Shown: piece after piece, positions 54,131-63,371 of the stretch
Position numbering within the stretch: the first letter of the stretch is position 1
Layout: every line of letters starts with the position of its first letter
From: an uncultured Ilyobacter sp.
GTDB lineage: Bacteria; Fusobacteriota; Fusobacteriia; Fusobacteriales; Fusobacteriaceae
Direction: 5' to 3'
DNA: 64,000 bases
NCBI RefSeq assembly: GCF_963668515.1
Contig: NZ_OY764866.1
Coordinates: forward strand, 682,001 to 746,000
The notes under the pieces: model-generated
The model's input: the letters and a program-made list of their open reading frames with translations, nothing else
Database searches by the model: none
Told to the model about the DNA's origin: nothing
Position numbers and translations under genes: made by a program

Positions 54131-54159
54131 TATTTCACTATTTTCATTTTTGTAATAAT

Positions 54160-54743
54160 AATTAACTCAAGTTGCTACTTGAAAGCCCTCCCAATAAATT
54201 ACTGAATTTGCAAGAATATTAGAGTCAAAAGATTTTGTCACGAATAGACACTAATAAAAGATAGGGAAATTAACACGAATAAGGACAAAAGCTTTTGGGC
54301 ACAGAGGGCACAGAGAAAAAAAGAGAGTTTCACAGAGTTAAAACCAAACCATATATGTGTTCTTTTGCGAGAGGTTTTTATCCCTTTTCCCTTGCCATTG
54401 ACAAAATCAGCGTTAAGAATAACTGCAGTGAAATCCTTAGAAAAAATCGACTGTCTGAGCGTAGCGAGTAGCCAAAAAATAACGAGTGATACGAGTATAT
54501 TTTCTGGTTCTCAGAAACTTGTTTTCTGAGTTTCCTTATTGCTATTGGATTTTCAAGGTTATTTAGCTGATTTTTCATGGGCTTGAACTTTTCTGAGAGA
54601 TAAGGAACAGATTTCTGTGACCATATCTCTCGACTCTGGAAAATTTTTTCAGAGTTTCCCTAAACTTCTTTCAAGAGAAAAGTAACGAATCCCGATAAAT
54701 TCAATATTTTAACTTGAAATAAAGGTAGCAACTTAAGTTAATT
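54160..54743. repeat. dispersed TIR element, copy C (584 bp, complete)
   Basis: Termini AATTAACTCAAGTTGCTAC and the inverse of AATTAACTTAAGTTGCTAC. It has one set of the CACGAAT/AATAAAAGATAGGG/CACAGAG blocks. A core at about 54345-54590 is nearly identical to copy B. About 70 bases absent from copy B are inserted near 54592-54664, disrupting the left arm of the conserved GTTACTTT hairpin. Confidence 0.85.
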
Positions 54744-54847
54744 ACTGAATTGTACATTTCTTTAGTTATTTTGTCAAAAAAATTGAAAAAGTAAAAGCCA
54801 GCTCCTTCAAATAAGCACTGGCCTTTAATCTTCTTTGAAAACTTCCA

Positions 54848-56488
54848 TTATTTCTTAATAATTTCTATTATTTCATCTATTTTTTTAGCTCCGAAAGATA
54901 TTTCACTGTCATTTATAATTATGGCCGGAACACTCATTATGTTGTACTTTGATCTGATATCTGCAAATTGCAGAACATCAATCATCTCAGCCTCTATATT
55001 TTCATTTTCAATGGCCAGTCTCTGGGCGGCTATCACTGCATCTGGGCAGTGGTGGCAGGTAAGGGATACTCCCACCTTAATATTTACCTTTTTATCTATC
55101 TCTTTTATCTTTTCCAGAATCTCTGGAGTGATAACCTGTCCCGGACCCGCTAAATTATGAACAGCCATCACAAAAGAGTTGAGTTCATGTCCTCCAGGTA
55201 TTCCGTGAAATTTAACACCCCTATACCTCCCTTCATTATCTAAGAAGGCAACCACAGGATATTTATCTGCATTTATTTTTTCCTCTACCTCAGGGTTTTC
55301 TCCTCTTTTATAAACTTCTAGTTTCAGTTTATCACCGAGCTCAGTTATTTCTTCGAGAACCTCCTTTAGTTCTAAGGATTTCTTCACGCTTTCATCTACA
55401 ATTGTTACGAGGATGACCTCTCTTTCCATCTTCCCAAATACTCCCCTTATCTGAGAAGCTATATCCTCCTTCAAAAATTTCGGTTTTTTATTTTTCACCA
55501 TATTTTTTTCCAGCTGAACCTTTGAATGAGATTTTTCAGCATCTGATTTCCCAGACCTTCTTTTAAATTCTGACACATACCTTTCGGCAGCTGTAGCTGC
55601 TATGGCCCCGTCAGCCACAGCCGTCACTATCTGTCTCAGCATTTTTGGTCTCAGGTCTCCACCTGCATATACTCCCTCTATATCTGTTTTCATATTTTCA
55701 TCTGTGGGTATGTACCCCACATCATCCATTTTTACGTGTCCCTTAAATTTTTCTGTAATGGGCTCGTATCCTATAAAGACAAATATTCCAAAATTTTCCC
55801 CAGACTCATGTTCCCAGGTTTCTTTTGTCACATTATTTCTAAATTTAGCATAATTTACCATCTCGTCACCACGGGCTTCCACTATTTCCGTGTTAAATAT
55901 TACCTCTATCTTTTCATTTTCAAAGACCCTTTCAGCAATGGACCTGGCACATGTAAAATCGGGCTCCCTGGCAATAATGGTAACTTTTTTTGCAAATCTA
56001 GTGAGATATATCGCTTCCTCAGCAGCTGCATAACCTGCCCCTATGACAAATACTTCTAAGTCTGTGAAAAATTCTCCGTCACATGTGGCACAGTAGGCCA
56101 CTCCTCTTCCTGTGTATTTTTTTTCTCCTGGAAAGCCTAGTTTTTTTGGTCTGGCTCCTGTGGATATTATCACAGACCTTCCCCTATACTCTCCGCCGCT
56201 TGTTTTCACAACTTTTATCTCCCCGGAAAAATCCACTTCCGATATATCTCCAGCAATAAATTCCGTGCCAAAGTCCTCTGCCTGATTTCTCATTACTTCA
56301 GAAAGTTCAGGGCCTTTGGCATTTCTCACGCCAGGATAATTATCAATGTCAGAAGTGGTTGCAGCCTGTCCGCCGGCCATCCCCTTCTCTATTATAACTG
56401 TATCCAGTCTGGCCCTCCCTGCATATAATCCAGCCGAAAGACCAGCAGGTCCTCCACCCAATATTATCAGATCGTATATTTTTTCCAT
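54848..56488 (-). CDS. thioredoxin reductase fused to a C-terminal AhpF-type double thioredoxin domain
   Basis: 546 residues. The TrxR module (1-310) has FAD motif LIILGGGPAGLSAGLYAGRA, redox pair CATC, NAD(P) motif VFVIGAGYAAAEEAIYL and YAGGDLRPKMLRQIVTAVADGAIAA. After a Lys-rich linker come two thioredoxin folds: the first without CxxC, the second with CHHC in VGVSLTCHHCPDAVIAAQR. This is the AhpF domain set in reverse order. ATG 56488 is served by GAGGG. The frame stays open upstream to a strong GAGGAGG near 56603 but without a standard start there. Probably a peroxide- or disulfide-reducing electron donor. Confidence 0.9.
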   Translation of the reverse strand: MEKIYDLIILGGGPAGLSAGLYAGRARLDTVIIEKGMAGGQAATTSDIDNYPGVRNAKGPELSEVMRNQAEDFGTEFIAGDISEVDFSGEIKVVKTSGGEYRGRSVIISTGARPKKLGFPGEKKYTGRGVAYCATCDGEFFTDLEVFVIGAGYAAAEEAIYLTRFAKKVTIIAREPDFTCARSIAERVFENEKIEVIFNTEIVEARGDEMVNYAKFRNNVTKETWEHESGENFGIFVFIGYEPITEKFKGHVKMDDVGYIPTDENMKTDIEGVYAGGDLRPKMLRQIVTAVADGAIAATAAERYVSEFKRRSGKSDAEKSHSKVQLEKNMVKNKKPKFLKEDIASQIRGVFGKMEREVILVTIVDESVKKSLELKEVLEEITELGDKLKLEVYKRGENPEVEEKINADKYPVVAFLDNEGRYRGVKFHGIPGGHELNSFVMAVHNLAGPGQVITPEILEKIKEIDKKVNIKVGVSLTCHHCPDAVIAAQRLAIENENIEAEMIDVLQFADIRSKYNIMSVPAIIINDSEISFGAKKIDEIIEIIKK

Positions 56489-56814
56489 ATCATCCCTCGT
56501 TTCCCTATTTTTTATTTCTTCATCACTTATATCTTTCTGCATGGTTTTAGTATAACCTTTTTTAGATAATTCTATAGATGGCTTTGCAACAGGATTTTCA
56601 TCTATGAATAAGATTACCTCCTCTGATGTTAAATTTTTTCGGTGTTAAACCTCAATTTTTCATAAGATTCATTAGTTTAAGGTACTTTTAAAAGCATTAA
56701 TATATTTATACTTGAGTTTTCATTCCAAATCAAGAATATGAATCCATTATATAATATTTACTTTAATTTTTTTAAGATAAAAAATACAAAAGCAGTGCCG
56801 TTGTTAGACACTGC
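56489..56814 (-). other. intergenic/leader region upstream of the TrxR fusion
   Basis: AT-rich. A hairpin AGCAGTG/CACTGCT (56791-56815) with a T tail on the minus strand ends the 77-aa gene. About 120 bases before the TrxR start is GAGGAGG, followed by codons in frame with TrxR that lack ATG, GTG or TTG until ATG 56542. No other gene seen. Confidence 0.5.
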
Positions 56815-57048
56815 TCACATTTTTATTATAAACTGAATTTTACCGTCATCTCTGACTCTTATCATCGTTCTGTAATGAAGATTCTTTAGCAGGTTTTTCA
56901 TCTTATCCCGGTCAACCTTTTCTATCTCCATTATTATGTGCCCACCTCTTCCTTGACGGAGAGAAATTTCTCCTGAAGCTGAGATCTCTTCTGTTATACG
57001 ATAACCTTTTTTTTCCATCTCATGCCTCAAATCATCAATTTTAGACAT
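56815..57048 (-). CDS. hypothetical protein, 77 aa
   Basis: A small soluble protein, KIDDLRHEMEKKGYRITEEISASGEISLRQGRGGHIIMEIEKVDRDKMKNLLKNLHYRTMIRVRDDGKIQFIIKM: an N-terminal helix then alternating strands, compatible with a small alpha/beta fold. GAGGTGG precedes the ATG. It lies 51 bases after the 2HCT transporter gene on the same strand and is probably co-transcribed. No family recognised; a link to carboxylate metabolism is only contextual. Confidence 0.6.
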   Translation of the reverse strand: MSKIDDLRHEMEKKGYRITEEISASGEISLRQGRGGHIIMEIEKVDRDKMKNLLKNLHYRTMIRVRDDGKIQFIIKM

Positions 57049-57099
57049 CTACACCACCTCAGGAAATGTATACGTCAAGGTCTAGAGCCTTCCTTTTTT

Positions 57100-58407
57100 C
57101 TACAAAAAGAATTTCAGCAGTGCCGATGTGAGAATGAGCATAAAGGCTCCACCGATTCTTGATGATATCTGAGCAAATGGCATAAGTTCCATCCTGTCTG
57201 CAGCAGAAAGTACCGCCACATCTCCTGTCCCACCCATGTTTGCCATACAAAGGCCAGCTGTGATAGAGCCCTCTATCATATAGAATCCCAATAAATGTCC
57301 TATTACTGCTGTTCCTACCACTGCTCCTATTATTGTTGTAAATACAAGAAGGATATAAGTAGGGCTGAATGCCTTTATAACTGCATCAAGACTTGTATAT
57401 GCCACTCCTATACCCACAAGCAGAGCAGGAGTAAAGTTTTTCATTATAAACTGGAACCATTGTGCAGCACACTGTTCATACTCCCTTTTTATGAGACCCG
57501 CTGCCTTTACTGCAGCTACGGACAAAATCATAAGAGCATAGGGATGCAGATTTATATATTTTGCAAGGAGTGTTCCTAGAATAAAGAAGGTACAGGCAAA
57601 CAATAGTCCTTTCCCCATATTTTCAAAACTGATTTTAAGTTCTGCTTCTTTTTCATGTCCCCCTATATCGTTGGTTTGATCTTTGAGAAGTTTTCCGTCT
57701 CCGCTGAGAGCCTTGTTTTTCTTCCCGATTTTACTCAAGACTCCACCTACCACTATTGCCACGGCATTCCCTAGGGCAACAGCAGGAACCATTACAGAAA
57801 GGAGTTCTGCAGGGTCTTTGCTCATAGCCTGACCAAACATCTGAGCTAGAGGTACTGCACCTGCCCCCATACCTCCACCCATAATTGGTATGGCGATGTA
57901 GAATATCGCTTTTCTAAATCCGTAGCCGAGAAGGGCTCCTGTAACACCTGTGAAGAGAGTGGCACATGCCACCCCGCCGATGATCACCGGAAGATATCTG
58001 AGTGCCGCCTTGATCAGAAGCTTTCTGTTCATCCCCAAAATACTACCTGTGATAAGGGCAGCTATATAGAAGTTTAGAAATCCTTCCCCCTTCATAAAGG
58101 AGGTCATTATGTTTTTGCCATTTTCTGGAATAACACCGTAGGAGATAAGTGCTGCAGAGGCAAATATTATGACAATAGGCCCTCCACCGAAATAGTCTTT
58201 TACTATAGGGGTTCTATTCCCTATCTCATTTAAGATTACTCCTAGTATCATCATCAGTGGAAATGCTCCGAGCATCCCCTTAGGTAAAGCTCCTAGATAT
58301 GTCGCTGCAAAGACGACAATTGTGATCGGGATAAAATATTTCATCTCTATCCCCATAAGTTTGTACTGACTGCTTTGAGCTTCTTCTAAAACACCTGTAT
58401 TCTGCAT
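57100..58407 (-). CDS. 2-hydroxycarboxylate (citrate/malate) transporter, 2HCT family
   Basis: 435 residues, about 11 helices. The re-entrant loop motif MGGGMGAGAVPLAQMF (near residues 175-190) and its C-terminal counterpart ANMGGTGDVAVLSAADRMELMPFAQISSRIGGA are the paired GGxG loops of CitS/CimH carriers. ALPKGMLGAFPLMMILG and FGGGPIVIIFASAALISYGVIPEN are also typical. Usually Na+-coupled uptake or exchange of citrate, malate or related acids. AAGGAGG precedes the ATG. Located next to a CitA/CitB-like sensor pair, so probably induced by external carboxylate. Confidence 0.92.
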   Translation of the reverse strand: MQNTGVLEEAQSSQYKLMGIEMKYFIPITIVVFAATYLGALPKGMLGAFPLMMILGVILNEIGNRTPIVKDYFGGGPIVIIFASAALISYGVIPENGKNIMTSFMKGEGFLNFYIAALITGSILGMNRKLLIKAALRYLPVIIGGVACATLFTGVTGALLGYGFRKAIFYIAIPIMGGGMGAGAVPLAQMFGQAMSKDPAELLSVMVPAVALGNAVAIVVGGVLSKIGKKNKALSGDGKLLKDQTNDIGGHEKEAELKISFENMGKGLLFACTFFILGTLLAKYINLHPYALMILSVAAVKAAGLIKREYEQCAAQWFQFIMKNFTPALLVGIGVAYTSLDAVIKAFSPTYILLVFTTIIGAVVGTAVIGHLLGFYMIEGSITAGLCMANMGGTGDVAVLSAADRMELMPFAQISSRIGGAFMLILTSALLKFFL

Positions 58408-58529
58408 ATTTCTCCTCCTTGTTAAGATTTTATCTGTTATTAATTTTGATTTTCATGCCCACCTTTTTAGAAACAGTGTCATCGATATAAGCCCTCCCAA
58501 ACTTTTTATAATTCAACATCTTCAGAAAC

Positions 58530-58586
58530 AACGAATGTTGTTCTTTTTTATGGTTTTTTATCTCTATTAAGGTTATACCATTCGTT
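58530..58586. promoter_or_regulatory. inverted AACGAATG/CATTCGTT sites upstream of the 2HCT gene
   Basis: AACGAATG at 58530-58537 and its inverse CATTCGTT at 58579-58586, 41 bases apart, in the gap between the transporter and the response regulator genes. Candidate binding sites for the adjacent CitB-like regulator; position and symmetry are the only evidence. Confidence 0.4.
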
Positions 58587-58632
58587 TTCAGAATAAAAAA
58601 CAATATTAAATTAATTAAAAGGTTTTTAAAAT

Positions 58633-58669
58633 AAAAAAAGATTGCACCTTTTTTAGCAATCTTTTTTTT
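58633..58669 (-). terminator. terminator of the sensor operon
   Basis: 13-bp stem AAAAAAAGATTGC/GCAATCTTTTTTT with an A/T-rich loop, directly after the response regulator stop codon. Confidence 0.9.
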
Positions 58670-58675
58670 AAAAAT

Positions 58676-59344
58676 TTATATTGTTATTTTATATTTGTAC
58701 TGGGGCCTTCCCACACTCTTGTAATGAAGAGTGCTTTCTACCTTTCCTGTCTCTGTAAGATAATCTAGATATTTTTTCACAGTTACCACACTAGACTCAA
58801 CCCTTTCGGCCACCTCCTTGGTAGACCACTCCTTAGATCTGTCTTCTTCTAGGATACACATTATTTTATTGAGGGTACTTTCATGTATCCCCTTACAAGT
58901 AACCACATTTTTCTTGTCTCCCAGAAATATCTTATCTATCTCTTCCTGTGTAAGAGACTCTTTTCCGTAGGTTGTTTCTTTTTTATCCAGGTATTTTTTA
59001 AATGAGCTTCTGAGTCTTGCAAAATTAAAGGGTTTTATAAGATAGTCCAGGGCTCCTAGCTGAGATGCCTTTTCTATATCTTCTAGGTTGCTTGCAGCGG
59101 TGACAAATATGGTCTCTATCCACATCTCATTTTCCCTCAAGTTTTTAAGTAGCGTGAGACCGTTCATTCCTGGAAGATACATATCCAGGATGAGAAGGTC
59201 TCCCTTTCCCTGAGAAATATATTCATAGGCCGCTTCTCCGTCTCCGAAAGAAGCCTCAACCTTGAACTCCCCAGTGGAAGATACAAATTTTTCTGTTATC
59301 ATCTTCACCATGGGATCATCTTCAACTATTATAACTTTTATCAT
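58676..59344 (-). CDS. CitB/DcuR-like response regulator
   Basis: 222 residues. Receiver: VIIVEDDPMVKMI, phospho-Asp in LLILDMYLPGMNGLTLL, Lys in YLIKPFNFARLRSSF. The C-terminal helix-turn-helix (EWSTKEVAERVESSVVTVKKYLDYLTETGKVESTLHYKSVGRPQYKYKI) is the CitB-family type. ATG 59344 is better spaced to AAAGGAG than the preceding TTG. It overlaps the kinase gene by 23 bases. Likely activator of the 2HCT transporter gene. Confidence 0.92.
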   Translation of the reverse strand: MIKVIIVEDDPMVKMITEKFVSSTGEFKVEASFGDGEAAYEYISQGKGDLLILDMYLPGMNGLTLLKNLRENEMWIETIFVTAASNLEDIEKASQLGALDYLIKPFNFARLRSSFKKYLDKKETTYGKESLTQEEIDKIFLGDKKNVVTCKGIHESTLNKIMCILEEDRSKEWSTKEVAERVESSVVTVKKYLDYLTETGKVESTLHYKSVGRPQYKYKITI

Positions 59345-60878
59345 CAATATCTCCTTTGTAGATTCTTATTTTAAATGTCTTTGTTCTCTCTCTCTGATTA
59401 ACCAGCATCTCTCCGCCATAAAGGTCTATTTTCTCTTTTACAAGAGCCAGTCCAGATCCCCTTGTATCTCCCTTCTTAGAAGACACTCCCTTTTCAAATA
59501 TCTTTTCCACATCAAAGGGTATGGGTCTCCCTGTATCTAAAACCATTATGAGGATGTCATCCTCACTTTCTTTCAGATAGACCTCTATACCGTTTCTCAC
59601 CGACCTATCACAGGCTTCTAGTGCATTTTCTATGAGATTTCCCACTATTATTACAAGATCACTGGTGGTTATCCTTCCGTGGTCAGACATAAGATAGGTA
59701 CCCTTGATTAATTTCAGTTTCACACCCTTTTCCATGGCTGTATTCAGCTTACCAGTTAGAAGAGCCAGAAGTATAGAGTCATTTATATCGGCATTTTCAA
59801 ATCTAGATGCCCCGACCTCATCTTCTAGTTTGCATATATATTTTATAGCTTCATCTACCTCATTAAGCTCCAGGAGTCCTAATATCACATGAAGCTTGTT
59901 TTTGAACTCGTGGATATTTGCCCTGAGGGAATCTATGAGCTGTGAGAATCCAGTTATCTCTTTTGCCCTTTTATTCACCTCTTCACTGTCCCTCATGGTG
60001 AGCACCACTCCCAGGGGAGTTTCATTTTTAAAGATAGGTATAGAATTTATGAATACTTTTTTCTTCTGAAGATCGATCTCTCTATCATATATCCCATGCC
60101 CAGTTTCAATAGTCTCTTCAGCAATTTTCTTTAGTTTATCAATTCTGCTGTCCTTCAGTATGGATTCAGCCGCCCTGTTCATCCGTGTGATCTTCCCCTT
60201 CTGATCTATAGCCAATATCCCCTCATGGATGCTTTCAAATATTGTTTTCTTCTCCTCGTATATCTTACCTATCTCATTGGGTTCAAATCCCTTAAGTTCC
60301 TTTTTTATGCTGTGAGAAAGTGTTGAGGCCGGTATAAAACTCAAAAGTATAACCATAACAAGAGCCGACGTAAAATAAACTATCACTCCTCTTTTCACCT
60401 TTTGAATTTTCCAGTACAACTTCCCTACTGTCACAAAGCCTACCTGTCTCCCCCTATACTCTACAGGCTCAAATCTTCTTATGGATATTCCCAAAGTTCC
60501 CTTGGCCTTTGAAAAATAACTTTCTCCTGTTTCTATTACTTTTTTTTCATCTCCTCCTACAAAATATTTCCCCACTTTTTCTCTGTCTACGTGGGAAAAT
60601 CGCTTCCCATCCATATCTGCTACAACTATGAGGTCTATTCCCTCTAGGGAGCCCATGGTTTTTTCCACATAATTTTGTATTAAGTCAGCATTTTTTTCAT
60701 AGAGATTTTTCTGAATAAAGGGGTCTCTGGCCACAAGAGAAGAGACATTCTTTAGATTCCCTTGCACTTTATCCTCTATAAGTCTCAGTTCCCTCTTAAT
60801 AAAAAGGCCTGATGTTATCACCAGGCTCAATGTCAACAAGGTCAATATGTAAACTCTTATCTTGTTTTCCAGCTTCAT
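59322..60878 (-). CDS. CitA/DcuS-like sensor histidine kinase
   Basis: 518 residues. Helix 1 at about 8-28, a PDC-type extracytoplasmic sensor (SSLVARDPFIQKNL...DLIVVADMDGKRFSHVDREKVGKYFVGGDE), helix 2 at about 167-188, a PAS domain (FESIHEGILAIDQKGKITRMNRAAESIL), the CitA-family His box IHEFKNKLHVILGLLEL, and an ATPase domain with N box IVGNLIENALEACD and KKGDTRGSGLALVKE. Full-length with all motifs. The PDC sequence fits a carboxylate ligand such as citrate, malate or fumarate. Confidence 0.92.
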   Translation of the reverse strand: MKLENKIRVYILTLLTLSLVITSGLFIKRELRLIEDKVQGNLKNVSSLVARDPFIQKNLYEKNADLIQNYVEKTMGSLEGIDLIVVADMDGKRFSHVDREKVGKYFVGGDEKKVIETGESYFSKAKGTLGISIRRFEPVEYRGRQVGFVTVGKLYWKIQKVKRGVIVYFTSALVMVILLSFIPASTLSHSIKKELKGFEPNEIGKIYEEKKTIFESIHEGILAIDQKGKITRMNRAAESILKDSRIDKLKKIAEETIETGHGIYDREIDLQKKKVFINSIPIFKNETPLGVVLTMRDSEEVNKRAKEITGFSQLIDSLRANIHEFKNKLHVILGLLELNEVDEAIKYICKLEDEVGASRFENADINDSILLALLTGKLNTAMEKGVKLKLIKGTYLMSDHGRITTSDLVIIVGNLIENALEACDRSVRNGIEVYLKESEDDILIMVLDTGRPIPFDVEKIFEKGVSSKKGDTRGSGLALVKEKIDLYGGEMLVNQRERTKTFKIRIYKGDIDDKSYNS

Positions 60879-60952
60879 AGGCCAATCTCCCCAGGTTTAT
60901 CACTGCAATATTCGATATATGACAATTTCTCAGTTTTTTTAATTTTATGATA

Positions 60953-61345
60953 TTATTTACCTATGAATTTCAAAAGAACCCGCCTTTCCCTGCCCCCGTC
61001 AAACTCACAAAAATAAACTCCCTGCCAGATTCCCAAGAGAAGTTTACCCTTTTCTATTATAAGAGTGCTTTCTGCACCTACCAAACTAGTTTTCAGGTGA
61101 GCATCAGAATTCCCCTCCATATGCCTGAAGTTTAGATCAGGAACCATCTTTTCTAAGGCCTCTATCAGGTCATGCTGCACATCAGGATCATAAGATTCAT
61201 TTATAGTGATCCCTCCTGTGGTGTGCATAGAAAAAACAACCAGGATTCCATCACTCCATCTGTTTTTATAAACTGCTTCTTTTATTCTTTTGGTTATATC
61301 CACCATTTCACATTTTCCACTTGTCTTAAATTCGATAATTTCCAT
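60953..61345 (-). CDS. YjbQ family protein (UPF0047)
   Basis: 130 residues. HTTGGITINESYDPDV, EGNSDAHLKTSLVGAESTLIIEKGKLLLGIWQGVYFCEFDGGRERR hold the conserved metal/phosphate-binding residues of this family, members of which show thiamine phosphate synthase-like activity. GGGGG precedes the ATG. Monocistronic. Confidence 0.92.
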   Translation of the reverse strand: MEIIEFKTSGKCEMVDITKRIKEAVYKNRWSDGILVVFSMHTTGGITINESYDPDVQHDLIEALEKMVPDLNFRHMEGNSDAHLKTSLVGAESTLIIEKGKLLLGIWQGVYFCEFDGGRERRVLLKFIGK

Positions 61346-61457
61346 AATTCATACCCCCTGTTGATTTTTTCAGCTTATTCAAATAAAGTTTAAGTTGCAA
61401 ATAAAAAAATAATTTTTACATAATTTTCAAGCTTTTCCTAATATTAAGTATAATATA

Positions 61458-61676
61458 AATTAACTCAAGTTGCTACTTGAAAGAAATTCTCATAAATAAC
61501 TGAATCTATAAAAATATTAGAGTCAAAAGATTTCGTCACGAATGAAAATCAATAAAAGATAAAAAAATTAACACGAATAATAACAAAAGCTTTTGGTCAC
61601 AGAGGACCCAGAGAAAAAGAATGAGTTTCACAGAGATAAAATAAAAATTTTTTAATTTTTAGATTACTTTACCCTT
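61458..61676. repeat. dispersed TIR element, copy D (left part only, about 220 bp)
   Basis: The left terminus AATTAACTCAAGTTGCTAC and the CACGAATGA/AATAAAAGAT/ACACGAATAA/CACAGAGGACCCAGAG blocks are present. Similarity to copy A stops around 61676, where coding-like sequence of a GGDEF gene begins. No right terminus. The internal motifs are more degraded than in B and C, suggesting an older copy. Confidence 0.75.
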
Positions 61677-62326
61677 ACAAGCTTCAGATAGTTCTTTTCA
61701 ATGACGGTGCATTCAAAGAAAATCCTTTTTTAGGAAACTCTTCCATAGTGAAAACTAATCCTGTGCTACTAGATATGGAATTTAGCAACTCCCTATGGAG
61801 GGCAGCTATTATTCCGAGAAATGGGTGGAAAAATTCCGCTGAAAAATTTATAGTGAAATTTGCCGTGTCGATTTTATTGACCTTATCAGGGTCACTGCTT
61901 CTTTACAACAACATAATTTCAAGATTCAAACTTAAAAAGCAGGTGATTCATGATCACCTTACCGGGCTTTATACCGGGGCTTTCCTTGATGAGTTCTACC
62001 AGCTGGCATTTGAAAAGGGCAAAAGAAATAATACCAAGGTTCTCATATTACTTCTAGATATAAATAAGTTTAAAAGTATAAATGATACCTATGGACACAA
62101 GGCAGGAGACGAGTTTCTCATTATTATCCCAGATATAGGGGATATCTCAGATGTAAAAATTATAAAAGAGAGAATAAGAAAAGCAGTCACCCTAGATTAC
62201 CATTATCAGAATAAAAAAATAAAAATTCTCTCTAGCATAGGAAGTGCTGTTTATCCTACAGACGAAACTGATTTTGACAAACTGACCCATTTTGCCGATG
62301 AAGATATAGAAGACAAATTCAAGTAA
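61677..62326 (+). pseudogene. decayed membrane-anchored GGDEF protein
   Basis: The frame is open from about 61640, and a GTG at 61748 has no good ribosome site. Residues before the membrane helix (NDGAFKENPFLGN...SNSLWRAAIIPRNGW) look like the end of a CHASE-type sensor whose start is missing at the junction with repeat copy D. After helix FAVSILLTLSGSLLLYNNII comes DHLTGLYT...LLLDINKFKSINDTYGHKAGDEFLIIIPDIG. Normally about 30 residues separate GHxxGD from GGDEF; here they merge into one GHKAGDEF, so the segment between two GDE-coding sequences is deleted and the true active-site loop is gone. Probably non-functional. Confidence 0.75.
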
Positions 62327-62355
62327 CAGTAATTAAATTATAGCTATAGCCGACT

Positions 62356-62391
62356 ATCAACCTCGAGACTCTTCTCGGGGTTGATTTTTTT
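62356..62391 (+). terminator. intrinsic terminator
   Basis: 12-bp stem (ATCAACCTCGAG against CTCGGGGTTGAT) with a 6-base loop and a T tail, after the GGDEF remnant. Confidence 0.9.
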
Positions 62392-62498
62392 GTTTCCAAC
62401 AGAAGAATCCCCTTTCACTTGGAAATTTACAAGCAATTATAAAGGATGTTTTTAAATTGCTAGAATAAATCTATATATAATACAAGAGGAGGAAATAA

Positions 62499-63371
62499 AT
62501 GAATAGATTTTTTATAACTATGTTAGTTACGCTGATTTTCACAGTTCTCTCCTTTGGAGAAAATATAAAAGTCATAGCCACAATATTTCCAAATTATGAC
62601 TTTGCCAGAAATATAGGCAAAAACAGGGCGGAAGTTACCCTGCTTTTGCCACCTGGAGTAGAGGCTCATTCCTATGAGCCAACACCTAGGGATATGGTCA
62701 GGATAACCACTTCTGATATTCTCCTCTATACAGGGGAAGATATGGAGCCCTGGGTCCACAGACTGAGTGGAAATCTCCCCTCCTCAGTGACCGTCTCTGA
62801 CATCAGTCAAGGTATAGAGAAAATAAAAGATGGCGATCACAAAGACCCACATATATGGACAGATCCAGTCCTTGCAATGAAAATGGCAGATAATGTAGCC
62901 GCAGCCTTTATAAAAGCTGATCCTAAAAATAGTGAATATTATATTGAAAATGTCAGGATTTACAAAAATAAGCTCTTTAAACTTCATCAGAAGATAGAAA
63001 GAGAACTGTCAGATATAGACAAAAGGGACGTTGTTTTTTCAGGTCATATGGTCTTTGGATATTTTGCCAAGAGATACAATCTGACCTTTACAACTCCTTA
63101 TAGGAGTTTTTCCCCTGATGCAGAGCCGACCCCCAGACGTATGGCAGAGCTCATTACAACCATAAAAAAGCGTGGAGATTCTTATATCTATTTTGAAGAG
63201 CTCATAGACCCCAAAAGTGCCAAGCTTATAGCCAGAGAAACCGGGGCAGAGATCCTCCTTCTCCACGGCGCTCATAATCTGTCCAAAGATGATTTGAAAT
63301 CTGGAAAAGATTATATAGATATAATGGAGGACAATCTTAAAAATCTGAAAAGAGGTCTGAAAAATGAATGA
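62499..63371 (+). CDS. znuA: metal ABC transporter substrate-binding protein (ZnuA-like)
   Basis: 290 residues. Signal peptide RFFITMLVTLIFTVLSFGE. Cluster A-I motifs: PPGVEAHSYEPTPRDM (His), DPHIWTDPVLAMKMA (His), VFSGHMVFGYFAKRYNL (His) and a late acidic residue. Only a short His/Asp stretch (DGDHKDPH) is present, not the long His-rich loop of many zinc-specific ZnuA, so zinc versus manganese is open. GAGGAGG precedes the ATG. It overlaps the ATPase gene by 8 bases. Confidence 0.9.
   Translation: MNRFFITMLVTLIFTVLSFGENIKVIATIFPNYDFARNIGKNRAEVTLLLPPGVEAHSYEPTPRDMVRITTSDILLYTGEDMEPWVHRLSGNLPSSVTVSDISQGIEKIKDGDHKDPHIWTDPVLAMKMADNVAAAFIKADPKNSEYYIENVRIYKNKLFKLHQKIERELSDIDKRDVVFSGHMVFGYFAKRYNLTFTTPYRSFSPDAEPTPRRMAELITTIKKRGDSYIYFEELIDPKSAKLIARETGAEILLLHGAHNLSKDDLKSGKDYIDIMEDNLKNLKRGLKNE

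Noticed and set aside
57059..57250. 63-codon minus-strand ORF overlapping the end of the 2HCT gene
   Set aside because: It overlaps well-conserved transporter sequence in another frame, with no initiation signal and low-complexity shadow composition.
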